In this document: positions 56,013 through 64,000 of the stretch, one piece after another | Position numbering within the stretch: the stretch's first letter is position 1 | Layout of the letters: the number at the start of each line of letters is the position of its first letter | NCBI GenBank assembly: GCA_033549065.1 | Contig: JAWSUE010000010.1 | Location: 1 to 64,000, forward strand | Source of the DNA: Bacillota bacterium | GTDB lineage: Bacteria > Bacillota > Dethiobacteria > DTU022 | Direction: 5' to 3' | Length of the DNA stretch: 64,000 nt | The notes under the pieces: model-generated | Databases searched by the model: none | What the model was told of the DNA's origin: nothing | Seen by the model: only the letters and a program-made list of their open reading frames with translations | Translations under genes and position numbers: made by a program

Positions 56013-57704
56013 ATGGATAAAAAGATCATAGTTAACTGTGATAACCGGGCAACAAGAGTCGCCCTGCTTGAAAAAGGGAAACTTGTTGAACTGGATATAG
56101 AAAGACCTCTGCAGCACAGGGTTGTCGGTAATCTCTACAAAGGTATTGTTGCGAATGTCTTACCGGGGATGCAGGCTGCATTTGTTGATATTGGCCTGGA
56201 GAAAAATGCTTTTTTATACGTTGATGATATATTCCCTGATTGGGACGATGAAAGTCCCCCACCGGCCCGAAATTCAATTGATAAGCTGTTAAGAGTTGGG
56301 GAAGAATTAATGGTCCAGGTGATCAAAGAACCTTTTGGCAGCAAAGGAGCGAGAGTTACCGGACAGATTACCATCCCCGGTCGCTACCTGGTTCTTGTTC
56401 CCGGAGCTGATTATATTGGTGTATCAAGGCGGATAGAGAGCCAGGCAGAACGTGATAGACTCAGAAAAGAAGTAGAGAAATTAAAGCCGGAGGAACTTGG
56501 TTTGATTGTCCGCACAGTTGCGGAAGGTGTGGATAATGAAATAATGGCCCAGGACCTTCAGTTTTTGGTTCAGCTCTGGAAGAGAATTTTATCCAGGTTC
56601 CAGCAGAAGAGTGCCCCTGCCACCCTGTATCAGGATCTTTCGCTAACCTGTCGGATAGCCCGTGATTTATTTGTGGAGGAATTCAGCAGTTTCTTGATTG
56701 ATAATGAGCATGAGTATGATAAGGTTCGTGAAATTGTTGACTATATATCACCCCACTTGAAAAATAAAGTTAAATATTACCAGGAAGACGAACCAATATT
56801 TGAGCGATACGGTGTTGAAAAAGAGATAGAAAAGGCGCTTGCACGACAGGTATGGCTAAAGAGCGGTGGTTACCTGGTCTTTGATGAAACTGAAGCGTTG
56901 ACCGTTGTGGATGTTAATACCGGAAGATACATTGGACGCCGTAACCTTGCTGAGACCATACTGAAAACAAATCTTGAAGCAGCGGAAGAGATAGCCCGCC
57001 AGGTTAGACTGAGGGATATCGGTGGCATAATTATTATTGATTTTATTGATATGAGTATCGAAGATCACAGGCGCAAGGTTTTGGAGAAACTGCAGAATTC
57101 TATAAAAAATGACCGGACCAAGACATATGTGCTCGGATTAACCAACCTTGGCCTGGTGGAGATGACGAGAAAAAAAGTACGGCAGGATCTTTCAGAATAT
57201 CTCCAGCAGCCCTGCCCGTATTGTGGAGGATCGGGTCGGGTACTTTCACCGCTGGTGATCAGCACCCGTATTGAGATAGATCTGAAACGACAGCTCCAGG
57301 AAGAGAGGAGCAAGGCAGTTTTGGTGGAGATGCACCATGAAGTTGCCGCAATTATTATAGGCAGCGGGGGCGGCAATTTAAAGAAACTGGAAGATGAACT
57401 GGGGAGACATATCTTTATCCGGGGAACCGAAGATATACATGTTGAGCAGTATCGGATAGTTGCCCGGGGAAGCCACAAGGAGATCCAGGCCCTGGCTCTT
57501 CCGGTAAAAGCGGGAGACAGCCTTGAACTTACTATAGAAGGGCAGCATACAACCAACCCACATCACGGTATAGCGCGGCTCCAGGGTTTTGTAATAAATG
57601 TTGAAGATGCCGGTGAAAAGGTTGGTGAAAAAGTCATGGTAGAAATCAAAGATGTTAACCGGACTTTTGCCCGGGCAGTATTATCATCAAAGCAGGATAG
57701 GTAA
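56013..57704 (+). CDS. rng: Ribonuclease G/E family
   Basis: 563 aa. S1 RNA-binding domain (about 38-120), RNase H-like and DNase I-like catalytic regions with the metal-binding Asp residues in VVDVNTGRY and IIIIDFIDMS, and the zinc-link CPYCGGSGRV near 405. A TRAM-like or beta-barrel extension covers about 500-563. It cleaves single-stranded RNA, including rRNA precursors and mRNA. It precedes rplU, as in many Clostridia. The ATG is preceded by AAGGATG. Confidence 0.93.
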   Translation: MDKKIIVNCDNRATRVALLEKGKLVELDIERPLQHRVVGNLYKGIVANVLPGMQAAFVDIGLEKNAFLYVDDIFPDWDDESPPPARNSIDKLLRVGEELMVQVIKEPFGSKGARVTGQITIPGRYLVLVPGADYIGVSRRIESQAERDRLRKEVEKLKPEELGLIVRTVAEGVDNEIMAQDLQFLVQLWKRILSRFQQKSAPATLYQDLSLTCRIARDLFVEEFSSFLIDNEHEYDKVREIVDYISPHLKNKVKYYQEDEPIFERYGVEKEIEKALARQVWLKSGGYLVFDETEALTVVDVNTGRYIGRRNLAETILKTNLEAAEEIARQVRLRDIGGIIIIDFIDMSIEDHRRKVLEKLQNSIKNDRTKTYVLGLTNLGLVEMTRKKVRQDLSEYLQQPCPYCGGSGRVLSPLVISTRIEIDLKRQLQEERSKAVLVEMHHEVAAIIIGSGGGNLKKLEDELGRHIFIRGTEDIHVEQYRIVARGSHKEIQALALPVKAGDSLELTIEGQHTTNPHHGIARLQGFVINVEDAGEKVGEKVMVEIKDVNRTFARAVLSSKQDR

Positions 57705-57761
57705 TATTATATTATCAGTTTTGAATTCCAAAAATTTGCCGGTTTTGCAGGCCTGGATTGT

Positions 57762-57790
57762 TTGACAAAGGCGTATAAGCGTGTTAAAAT
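57762..57790 (+). promoter_or_regulatory. rplU promoter
   Basis: TTGACA (57762-57767), 17-bp spacer, TAAAAT (57785-57790). It lies in the 179-bp gap after rng. The predicted start near 57797 leaves an 87-nt leader before rplU. Confidence 0.85.
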
Positions 57791-57796
57791 CTCGAT

Positions 57797-57883
57797 TAGG
57801 CTTAATACCGCACGAAGAAGGTCCAAAATGCCCCGTTGCATAAGGGCAACCAGCTTCGGCGAGTCCTTACGGGGGGTTTATTT
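57797..57883 (+). ncRNA. Putative L21 leader
   Basis: An 87-nt structured leader between the promoter and rplU. It contains several complementary segments, for example GCCCCGTTGC with GCATAAGGGC-type pairing and a G-rich end that includes the ribosome binding site. Firmicutes often carry an L21 leader here that lets L21 repress its own operon. The assignment is by position and not by structure search. Confidence 0.5.
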
Positions 57884-58198
57884 ATGTACGCAATCATTGA
57901 AACAGGCGGTAAGCAGTACCGCGCTGAAGAAGGCAAAGTTATCCGTGTTGAGAAATTGCCGGCCGAGAAAGGTGAAACAGTCACTTTTGATCGAGTTCTC
58001 ATGCTGAGCGATGAATCCGATCTTAAAGTGGGGAAACCATTCCTAGAGGGCTGCCTGGTTGAAGGAAAAGTGGTGGCTTCAGGTCGGGGCAGGAAGATCA
58101 TCGTCTTTAAGTATAAGCGGAAAAAGAACTACCGTCGGAAGCAGGGGCACAGACAGCCCTTCAGTGATGTTCTGATTAGCAGTGTAAACTGCAAATAA
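57884..58198 (+). CDS. rplU: Ribosomal protein L21
   Basis: 104 aa from ATG 57884 (GGGGGG upstream; an in-frame ATG at 57836 lies in the leader). L21 marks: [25 protein letters not shown] and [21 protein letters not shown]. Binds 23S rRNA. It is followed directly by rpmA without the usual Firmicutes protease gene prp between them. Confidence 0.96.
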   Translation: MYAIIETGGKQYRAEEGKVIRVEKLPAEKGETVTFDRVLMLSDESDLKVGKPFLEGCLVEGKVVASGRGRKIIVFKYKRKKNYRRKQGHRQPFSDVLISSVNCK

Positions 58199-58255
58199 TT
58201 CATATTTTGCTAATCAAATTTTATAGTAACATGGCATGAAAGAGAGGTGTCTTAA

Positions 58256-58528
58256 ATGGCTCATAAGAAAGGTGTCGGAAGTTCCCGTAACGGTAGGGAC
58301 AGCAATGCTAAAAGGCTGGGTATAAAAAGGTACGGCGGCCAGCTGGTAAAAGCGGGTAGTATTATTGTCAGGCAGCGAGGCACTCGTTTCCATCCCGGCA
58401 TCAATGTCGGCAAAGGCAGCGATGATACATTGTTTGCTACTGTAGAAGGCCGTGTTGTATACGAGTATAATGGTCGTGCTAAAAAACAGGTTAGCGTTTA
58501 TCCTGAAGAAAACGTTGTTGTCAGTTAA
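58256..58528 (+). CDS. rpmA: Ribosomal protein L27, no leader peptide
   Basis: 90 aa. Begins [10 protein letters not shown], so the mature L27 N-terminus is encoded directly. Many Firmicutes encode an extra N-terminal segment (about nine residues ending in F-F) that the protease Prp removes; neither that segment nor prp is here. The L27 N-terminus reaches the peptidyl transferase centre. AGAGAGGTG precedes the ATG. Confidence 0.96.
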   Translation: MAHKKGVGSSRNGRDSNAKRLGIKRYGGQLVKAGSIIVRQRGTRFHPGINVGKGSDDTLFATVEGRVVYEYNGRAKKQVSVYPEENVVVS

Positions 58529-58540
58529 CTAAACCTGTTT

Positions 58541-58572
58541 AAGTCCGGGGTAAGCCCGGACTTTTATTTTTA
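58541..58572 (+). terminator. Terminator after rpmA
   Basis: AAGTCCGGG and CCCGGACTT form a 9-bp stem with a 5-nt loop, followed by TTTTATTTTT. It ends the rplU-rpmA transcript 12 nt after the rpmA stop. Confidence 0.88.
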
Positions 58573-58621
58573 TAAACCTTTTTATTTAATCTTTTGCATA
58601 TCAGCAGGTGATTATTAAGTA

Positions 58622-59908
58622 ATGTTTGTCGATGAGCTCGAACTGTTAGTTCGTGGTGGACGTGGTGGAAACGGTGCGGTATCTTTTCGCCGGGAAAAAT
58701 ATGTTCCCCATGGGGGCCCTGATGGTGGAGACGGCGGAGATGGTGGAAATGTCTATCTCTACGCCGATTCATCAAAACATAGTTTTTTGGATCTGCGCTA
58801 TCTCCATACCCTGAAAGCGGCCGATGGAGCCCACGGCCGGGGCAGGGATCAACATGGTGCCAGAGGCGCAGATTTGCTTGTACCGGTTCCCCTGGGGACA
58901 ATTGTTCGTGATGATAAGCAGCGGGTATTGGCCGATTTAACCAGTGCTGGACAAAAAGCAAAAGTGGCTGCCGGAGGAAAAGGCGGCAGGGGCAACGCCA
59001 GATTTGCCAGTTCCCGTAAGCGTGTGCCGCGGGTTGCTGAAAAGGGCTTGCCGGGTGTTGAGCGTATTCTGAAACTGGAACTTAAACTTATTGCTCAGGT
59101 GGGACTGGTTGGTTTCCCCAATGCCGGTAAATCTACTCTATTGGGTCGAATTTCTTCAGCGAAGCCTAAGGTAGCCGCCTATCCTTTCACAACCCTTGTC
59201 CCCAACCTGGGAGTAGTTAAAGTTGGTAATGAGGGAAGTTTCGTAGTAGCCGATTTGCCTGGATTGATCGAAGGGGCTCATCAGGGCGCCGGTCTCGGAC
59301 ATCAATTTTTGCGTCATGTTGAACGTAACCTCCTGCTCTTATTTCTCATCGATCTTTCTCCTGATGCACATCCCGCTCCCACAGATGCATATCGTCTGCT
59401 GAAGGATGAGCTGAACATTTTCAGCTCTTTACTGGCGAATTATCCACGGGTTATTGTGGGTAACAAGATCGACCTGCCTGGAGCGGCAGAGAATATGGAT
59501 ATATTCCGCAGGATAATTGCCGAAGAAGAGGGAGAAGGCATACCTTTATTTGCCATTTCTGCAGTAACCGGTGAGGGAGTAGATACACTGGTTTATGACC
59601 TTTTCAGAAGAGTCAATGAGTTAGCTGCAGAGTCCGGCAGAACCAGAAATGAGGAAGTAACATTAATCGGTGAAGAAAATATTACAGAAAAACTTTTAAC
59701 TATTGAAAAAAAAGGAGAAATTTTTATGGTAAGCGGTGACGCTATTGAAAGAATGGCCGCAAAAACAGATTTTGAAAATGAAGAAGCGCTTAAACGTTTT
59801 CAACATTTCTGCAGCAGGATTGGACTTGACAAAAAATTAAAAAAGGCCGGTATCAGTGAAGGGGATACGGTCCGGGTGGGCGAAGAAGAATTTTATTTTT
59901 ATGAATAA
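58622..59908 (+). CDS. obgE: GTPase ObgE/CgtA
   Basis: 428 aa. The N-terminal Gly-rich Obg fold (about 1-158: GGRGGNGAVSFRREK, GGDGGDGG, GGKGGRGNARF), G domain with G1 GFPNAGKST, G3 DLPGLIEGAHQGAGLG, G4 NKID, and a C-terminal OCT domain (about 345-428). It acts in late large-subunit assembly and the stringent response. An AGGTGATT site precedes the ATG. Confidence 0.96.
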   Translation: MFVDELELLVRGGRGGNGAVSFRREKYVPHGGPDGGDGGDGGNVYLYADSSKHSFLDLRYLHTLKAADGAHGRGRDQHGARGADLLVPVPLGTIVRDDKQRVLADLTSAGQKAKVAAGGKGGRGNARFASSRKRVPRVAEKGLPGVERILKLELKLIAQVGLVGFPNAGKSTLLGRISSAKPKVAAYPFTTLVPNLGVVKVGNEGSFVVADLPGLIEGAHQGAGLGHQFLRHVERNLLLLFLIDLSPDAHPAPTDAYRLLKDELNIFSSLLANYPRVIVGNKIDLPGAAENMDIFRRIIAEEEGEGIPLFAISAVTGEGVDTLVYDLFRRVNELAAESGRTRNEEVTLIGEENITEKLLTIEKKGEIFMVSGDAIERMAAKTDFENEEALKRFQHFCSRIGLDKKLKKAGISEGDTVRVGEEEFYFYE

Positions 59909-59931
59909 ATGGGTAAAAGGAGTTCATTACC

Positions 59932-60600
59932 GTGTTTTTTAATAGCAATGCAAAAAAAACCGGGAATTTACATATCGGCCTGATGGGTGGTACATTTGAT
60001 CCAATCCATATGGGACATCTGGTAACAGCCGAAGAAGCAAGGCAGCAGTTTGATCTTGACTATGTTGTATTTGTTCCAGCGGGGACACCACCACACAAAG
60101 ACGAGAAAGGGATTTCCCTTCCAGAACATCGCTTTTTGATGACTTCTCTGGCGGTAATGTCAAATCCGTCATTTTTCGTCTCCAGGATAGAAATAGACAA
60201 GGAAGGACCAACTTACACCATTGATACTGTAAGGCACTTTGCCTGTGAAAAAGAGCATTGTCCTGAAATCTTCTTTATTACCGGTGCCGATGCTATACTC
60301 GAAATATTTACCTGGAAAAACTATGAAGAACTGCTGCGGATTTGTACTTTTATTGCAGTTTCCCGGCCAGGTTACTCACTTGATCATTTTCATGATACCC
60401 TGGATCGCAGCTGCCCTGAAATGAAAAACAAGGTACATCTTCTTGAAATACCTGCCCTGGCAGTCTCGTCAACATTTATTCGTGAACGTGTTGCCCTGGG
60501 CAAGACGATAAAATATCTTACTCCTGAACCGGTTGAACAGTACATCAAGAAACACGGTTTATACCGTTCAGAAAGTAAAAATGGTTTTAATGACCTGTAA
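59932..60600 (+). CDS. nadD: Nicotinate-nucleotide adenylyltransferase
   Basis: 222 aa from a GTG start with AAGGAG upstream. Marks: GLMGGTFDPIHMGHLVTAEEA (nucleotidyltransferase GxFxPxHxGH) near residue 17 and VSSTFIRERVALGKTIKYL (ISSTxIR) near the end. Makes deamido-NAD+ in NAD synthesis. About 12 extra residues precede the catalytic core. Confidence 0.95.
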   Translation: MFFNSNAKKTGNLHIGLMGGTFDPIHMGHLVTAEEARQQFDLDYVVFVPAGTPPHKDEKGISLPEHRFLMTSLAVMSNPSFFVSRIEIDKEGPTYTIDTVRHFACEKEHCPEIFFITGADAILEIFTWKNYEELLRICTFIAVSRPGYSLDHFHDTLDRSCPEMKNKVHLLEIPALAVSSTFIRERVALGKTIKYLTPEPVEQYIKKHGLYRSESKNGFNDL

Positions 60601-60633
60601 ATAGGTTATAATATAACCGGAGGTGGATTATTA

Positions 60634-60885
60634 ATGGCCAAAACGTTGTATGTAGGGAATATTCCATGGAGCACCAAGGAAGCAGATTTACAGCAGTTTT
60701 TTGCCCAGTATGGAGAAGTAATTGAATGCAGGATAATTACCGAAAGAGCAACAGGGCGTTCCCGTGGTTACGGGTTTGTCGAAGTGAACGACGATAACCT
60801 GGATGATATCATGGAAAAGACCAATGGCGCCGAACTTGAAGGGCGTAAGTTGGTTGTAAATGAAGCAAAACCGCGAGAGCAATAG
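60634..60885 (+). CDS. Small RRM RNA-binding protein
   Basis: 83 aa, a single RRM: RNP2 LYVGNIPW near 5-12 and RNP1 RGYGFVEV near 46-53. Such one-domain proteins occur in cyanobacteria and various bacteria as RNA chaperones; targets unknown. GGAGGTGG precedes the ATG. The 15-bp palindrome GGTTATAATATAACC (60604-60618) just upstream includes a TATAAT and may be its promoter or operator. Confidence 0.92.
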   Translation: MAKTLYVGNIPWSTKEADLQQFFAQYGEVIECRIITERATGRSRGYGFVEVNDDNLDDIMEKTNGAELEGRKLVVNEAKPREQ

Positions 60886-60915
60886 CGGAAAATCGTTCTA
60901 ATTTATAATTTATTT

Positions 60916-61488
60916 ATGTTAAAACCTGACTATTATCAAAACTTAATAAAGGAACATCTCGGTGATAAGTTATACCGTCATTCCCTCAGTGTTGCTGACT
61001 CGGCAGAAAAATTGGCCATTAGGCACGGGGCAGATGCCGGTAGAGCTTACCTGGCCGGGGTAGTTCACGATTACGGTAAGCCTTATTCCCATAAAAAACT
61101 GCTGGAGCTGGCAGTCAAGCTGGAACTGCGTTTAGACCGCATAACCAGGGGTGAATCACGTTTGCTGCATGCTCCGGTTGGAGCAGCTCTTTTAAGAAGT
61201 GAACACCAGCTTGATGATCCTGAAGTTATTCAGGCAGTCACTTATCATACAACAGGGCGTCCGGGAATGAGTTTGCTGGAAAAAGTGGTATATCTGGCTG
61301 ATTATATTGAAATTGGCCGGAATTACAAGGGAGTAGAGATAATAAGAGAGGTTGCTTTTGAAAATCTTGACCGTGCTATGCTGAAGGCAGTTGAAATTGC
61401 AATATGCTCTATAATAGAAAGAGGCCTTTTACTTCACCCTCGTTCCGTTGCACTACGCAACTGCCTTCTGGCAGGCTTAAGAACTTAA
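60916..61488 (+). CDS. yqeK: HD-domain Ap4A hydrolase YqeK
   Basis: 190 aa. HD domain: RHSLSVADSAEKLA, VVHDYGKPYSH (metal-binding H-D) and later VYLADYIEIGR. YqeK proteins symmetrically split diadenosine tetraphosphate to ADP. It keeps the common order nadD-yqeK-rsfS. The ribosome binding site is poor, which suggests low expression or coupling to the RRM gene 30 bp upstream. Confidence 0.9.
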   Translation: MLKPDYYQNLIKEHLGDKLYRHSLSVADSAEKLAIRHGADAGRAYLAGVVHDYGKPYSHKKLLELAVKLELRLDRITRGESRLLHAPVGAALLRSEHQLDDPEVIQAVTYHTTGRPGMSLLEKVVYLADYIEIGRNYKGVEIIREVAFENLDRAMLKAVEIAICSIIERGLLLHPRSVALRNCLLAGLRT

Positions 61489-61511
61489 CATTTTTGAGGA
61501 GGTGATTCTAT

Positions 61512-61904
61512 TTGACAGGGAAACCAAAGCTTGGCTCCCGGGAGCTGGCTTTGTATGCCGCCCAATTGGTGGCTGAGAAAAAGGCACATGATGTGCAGCT
61601 GTTGGAAGTCGGCCAGGTTTCAATAATTGCCGACTATTTTTTACTTGCAACTGGAACTTCTTCCATTCAGGTTCATTCATTGGTTGATCATTTGATTGAA
61701 AACCTGAAAAAAGAGGGTTATTATGCCCTGCATATAGAGGGTTCCAGGGAGAGCTGGTGGGTTGTCCTTGATTATGGCAGCCTGATGATACACCTGTTCC
61801 AGCCGGAAGCAAGGGAATTTTATAACCTGGAAAGACTATGGTGTGAGGCCCCGCAGGTGGATATTGGCAATCAGGCCGGTAGCCCACTCAGGTCGGGAGA
61901 TTGA
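61512..61904 (+). CDS. rsfS: Ribosome silencing factor RsfS
   Basis: 130 aa from a TTG start with GAGGAGGTGAT upstream. Marks: DVQLLEVGQVSIIADYFLLATG, EGSRESWWVVLDYGSLMIHLFQPEAREFYNLERLW. RsfS binds L14 and blocks subunit joining under starvation. Confidence 0.94.
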   Translation: MTGKPKLGSRELALYAAQLVAEKKAHDVQLLEVGQVSIIADYFLLATGTSSIQVHSLVDHLIENLKKEGYYALHIEGSRESWWVVLDYGSLMIHLFQPEAREFYNLERLWCEAPQVDIGNQAGSPLRSGD

Positions 61905-61936
61905 GATAAGTAATGATTGGCGGGTGATCTTTTAAG

Positions 61937-62806
61937 TTGAGCTCTATTTCCATCAGAAAGGCAATAAGTGAGTTGTCGACAGAAACTGAAAACCCGGCAG
62001 GAGAAAAATATATCTCTTTATCAGTAAAAGGCACTGAGAAACTTTCAGCAGTTTTCAATATGGAGCGATGTGAAGTTGAAATAACTGCTCTTGAAATGAA
62101 TATTATACCGGAGCGCTACCATCGAAATATCGGAACAATCGGTCTTGATGGGCAGATCAAACTGTTAAAATCAAAAGCAGGTGTAATTGGAGCAGGTGGA
62201 CTTGGTGGTTTCGTTCTCGAGATGCTGGCCAGGGCTGGTGTCGGGAAAATGGTTGTTGTTGATAATGATTACTTTTGTGACAGCAACTTAAACCGACAGC
62301 TTTTTTCCACGGAAAATAACCTGGCGGAGTCGAAGGTTGACGCGGCTGTTAGAAGAGTAAAAGATATAAACAAGGCCGTAGAGATAGAAGGATTCCAAAT
62401 CTGCGGTACTCGCCAAACGCTACCTCCAATTTTATCAGGTTGCAATATCGTAATCGATTGTCTGGATAACCTACAGTCACGATTCGAGCTTGAAGAGGTA
62501 TGCAGCAGGCTTAATATTATACTGGTTCACGGAGCGATTGCCGGCTTTCTCGGTCAACTGGCAGTCATCAGGCCCGGCAAACCGCTATTACAGTCGATAT
62601 ACGGTTGTGAAAAAGATGGGGATATTAAAAGGGGTGTTGAGGTACAACTGGGCAACCCGGTTATAACACCGGCCATGTTAGCAGCGTGGCAGACCGGAGA
62701 AGCACTGAAAATCCTGGCTGGCCTGGATGGGATTTTACCTGAGAACAGGCTCTTGATAATGGATATGCAGGCCGGGAATTTTTACCAGGTAGATATTTCA
62801 CCTTAA
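61937..62806 (+). CDS. ThiF/MoeB-like E1 adenylyltransferase
   Basis: 289 aa from a TTG start. An N-terminal extension of about 60 residues precedes the E1 core: GVIGAGGLGGFVLEMLARAGVG (ATP-binding), D-S-N-L-N-R-Q-L-F, and DCLDNLQSRF. E1-like proteins adenylate the C-terminus of ubiquitin-like sulfur carriers (ThiS, MoaD) or related peptides. The paired CxxC zinc motifs of MoeB/ThiF are missing. The N-terminal extension could be its own small partner domain; no ubiquitin-like gene is adjacent. Substrate unknown. Confidence 0.8.
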   Translation: MSSISIRKAISELSTETENPAGEKYISLSVKGTEKLSAVFNMERCEVEITALEMNIIPERYHRNIGTIGLDGQIKLLKSKAGVIGAGGLGGFVLEMLARAGVGKMVVVDNDYFCDSNLNRQLFSTENNLAESKVDAAVRRVKDINKAVEIEGFQICGTRQTLPPILSGCNIVIDCLDNLQSRFELEEVCSRLNIILVHGAIAGFLGQLAVIRPGKPLLQSIYGCEKDGDIKRGVEVQLGNPVITPAMLAAWQTGEALKILAGLDGILPENRLLIMDMQAGNFYQVDISP

Positions 62807-62816
62807 TATACCGCTA

Positions 62817-62845
62817 TTGACAAGCCCTGGCAGGGTGCTTATAAT
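62817..62845 (+). promoter_or_regulatory. Consensus promoter of T-box leader
   Basis: TTGACA (62817-62822), exactly 17 bp, TATAAT (62840-62845): a perfect sigma-A promoter. Such strength is typical of stable RNA genes and fits the tRNA encoded 190 nt downstream. Predicted start near 62852. Confidence 0.92.
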
Positions 62846-62851
62846 GTTATG

Positions 62852-63178
62852 TGTACTCGAGGTGCCATATATATTCTGTGAAGGGAAGTAGTAAGCGGGA
62901 ATGCTTAATCAGAGAGCCGGGTTAAGGTGAAAACCGGCAGGCAGAACTGCTGAACTCGTCCCGGAGAAACAGCAGTGAAACCAAGTAACTGCTGACGTAA
63001 AGCCGGCGTTAACGGTGATAAGCGGGCAGCAAAACGGGGGGCTGTAGCGCAGTGGGAGCGCGCTTCCTTGGCATGGAAGAGGTCGCGGGTTCGACTCCCG
63101 CCAGCTCCACCATAAGTTTAGCCAATAAGGGTGGTACCGCGGGTATAAATCCGTCCCTTGACCGGGCGGATTTTTTAT
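62852..63178 (+). promoter_or_regulatory. T-box leader of leuS (Leu, CTC)
   Basis: Stem I: AAGTAGTAAG, GA motif AGAGA (62911-62915), a GCCGG/CCGGC apical stem (62916-62938), the specifier CTC (Leu) in GAACTC at 62955-62957, and the closing CGGGA/TCCCG pairing. A hairpin CAGCAGT/ACTGCTG follows (62970-62994). The antiterminator holds the T-box core AAGGGTGGTACCGCG (63127-63141) with the tRNA-binding TGGT (63132-63135). The competing terminator is ATCCGTCCC and GGGCGGAT with a run of T (63149-63178). Uncharged tRNA-Leu would favour readthrough into leuS. A whole tRNA-Ala gene sits between the second hairpin and the antiterminator. Confidence 0.9.
63038..63112 (+). tRNA. tRNA-Ala (GGC), CCA encoded
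   Basis: A complete cloverleaf. Acceptor GGGGCTG with CAGCTCC includes the alanine identity pair G3-U70. D stem GCGC/GCGC, anticodon stem CTTCC/GGAAG with loop TTGGCAT (anticodon GGC at 63070-63072), T stem GCGGG/CCCGC with loop TTCGACT, discriminator A and encoded CCA (63110-63112). U8, A14, GG in the D loop and A58 are all present. It lies inside the leuS T-box leader and would be transcribed from the leader promoter. Confidence 0.96.
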
Positions 63179-63203
63179 TTTCAAAAAGGAAGGAATGATT
63201 TGG

Positions 63204-64000
63204 GTGACAGCTAACTATAATCCAGCCGAAATCGAGGAACGGTGGCAAAATATTTGGGACAGCGAAGACGCCTACAGGTCTGAAATAGATGCAGCCAGGA
63301 CGAAATACTATGTGTTGGAGATGTTTCCCTATCCTTCCGGAAAACTGCATATGGGGCACATGCGAGTTTATTCAATTGGTGATGTCCTGGCCCGGTTTTT
63401 GAGAATGCGCGGTTTGAACGTGATTCATCCCATGGGATGGGATGCTTTTGGCTTACCGGCAGAAAATGCCGCCATTGAGCATAAGGTGAATCCTGCGCAG
63501 TGGACAGCCCAGAATATTGAGCATATGAAAATGCAGCAGAACCGCCTGGGAGTCAGTTATGACTGGAGCAGGGAGGTAAATACTTCCGCCCCTGATTATT
63601 ATCGCTGGTCTCAGTGGCTATTTCTTTTAATGCACAAGAGAAACCTTGCTTATAAAAAGAAAGCAAGCGTAAACTGGTGCAATAATTGCGAAACAGTTTT
63701 GGCCAATGAGCAGGTTGAAAAGGGCTTATGCTGGCGCTGTTCTTCAGTAGTTGAAACCAGGGAACTTGAGCAGTGGTTTTTAAGGATAACCGAATATGCT
63801 GAAAGGCTTTTACGCGATCTTGATCGGCTTGAAGACTGGCCGGAAAGGGTAAAAGTTATGCAGCAAAATTGGATCGGCCGCAGTAAAGGAGCGGAAATTG
63901 TATTTAGGGTTAAAGAATTTCCAGGTGAAGAAATCCGGACGTTTACTACCAGGCCCGATACTCTTTTTGGCGTAACTTACATGGTTTTAGCGCCTGAACA
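63204..64000 (+). CDS. leuS: Leucyl-tRNA synthetase, 5' part
   Basis: Partial: 265 codons before the window ends. Begins (V)[21 protein letters not shown]-type motif [15 protein letters not shown] near 43-57, [16 protein letters not shown], zinc-type CNNC and CWRC, and [13 protein letters not shown] of the editing domain. It is the target of the Leu-specific T-box immediately upstream. Start: GTG 63204 is well spaced from AAGGAAGG; an in-frame ATG at 63195 is the alternative. Confidence 0.95.
   Translation, partial: MTANYNPAEIEERWQNIWDSEDAYRSEIDAARTKYYVLEMFPYPSGKLHMGHMRVYSIGDVLARFLRMRGLNVIHPMGWDAFGLPAENAAIEHKVNPAQWTAQNIEHMKMQQNRLGVSYDWSREVNTSAPDYYRWSQWLFLLMHKRNLAYKKKASVNWCNNCETVLANEQVEKGLCWRCSSVVETRELEQWFLRITEYAERLLRDLDRLEDWPERVKVMQQNWIGRSKGAEIVFRVKEFPGEEIRTFTTRPDTLFGVTYMVLAPE

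Noticed and set aside
62909-63184. Minus-strand open frame of 91 codons across the T-box and tRNA
   Set aside because: It is the reverse translation of the tRNA (the familiar ESNPRPLPCQGSALP pattern of antisense tRNA), with no ribosome binding site.

Overview
The window reads as chromosome of an anaerobic, low-to-mid GC Gram-positive bacterium (Bacillota, Clostridia-like; a relative of Syntrophomonas- or Dethiobacter-type organisms is my inference). The reasons are strong AGGAGG ribosome binding sites, frequent TTG/GTG starts, a T-box leader, a FadR-type TetR regulator, an rnfCDGEAB cluster in the clostridial order, ferredoxin-linked 2-oxoacid and aldehyde oxidoreductases, and a lone (R)-2-hydroxyacyl-CoA dehydratase-type activase. 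I see no insertion sequence, prophage, CRISPR array or rRNA operon. Almost all of the sequence is tightly packed operons.

Region by region. 0.1-4.6 kb: a LiaF-like membrane protein, a divergent MurE-like Mur ligase, a ferredoxin, a 26-codon lipoprotein and an M24 peptidase. 4.6-9 kb: a beta-oxidation operon (fadR-fadN-fadA) with a near-perfect FadR operator. 9.1-15.6 kb: tig-clpP-clpX-lon-engB protein quality control, with an unusual Lys-rich tail on trigger factor. 15.6-18 kb: orphan activase and birA-bioY. 18-33 kb: a glutamate/GABA/2-oxoglutarate block: a CBS-PAS sigma-54 activator, a sigma-54 promoter, a class III aminotransferase, an aldehyde:ferredoxin oxidoreductase, glutamate dehydrogenase, a receiver-PEP-synthase-like fusion, korDABC and a GlnK/GlnL-type two-component pair. 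32.8-36.9 kb: valS-folC.

37-52 kb is an energy-conversion block: rnfCDGEAB, directly followed by a ten-gene Mrp/Mbh-type cation antiporter cluster, then apbE and a Gx-transporter-like gene. RnfG carries three FMN-binding domains instead of one, and the last antiporter subunit carries five exact 25-residue repeats near its C-terminus. 52-57.7 kb: maf, radC, a radical SAM pair and rng. 57.8-64 kb: rplU-rpmA (without prp), obgE, nadD, an RRM protein, yqeK, rsfS, a ThiF-like protein and the start of leuS.

How the parts may work together (inference): amino acid and fatty acid oxidation reduce ferredoxin (Kor, AOR). Rnf passes those electrons to NAD+ while pumping Na+ or H+, and the Mrp/Mbh module exchanges Na+ and H+. 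ApbE would flavinylate RnfG and RnfD.

The most striking observation is at 62.8-63.2 kb: a complete tRNA-Ala(GGC) gene lies inside the leuS T-box leader, between the CTC (Leu) specifier stem and the antiterminator, behind a consensus TTGACA-N17-TATAAT promoter.
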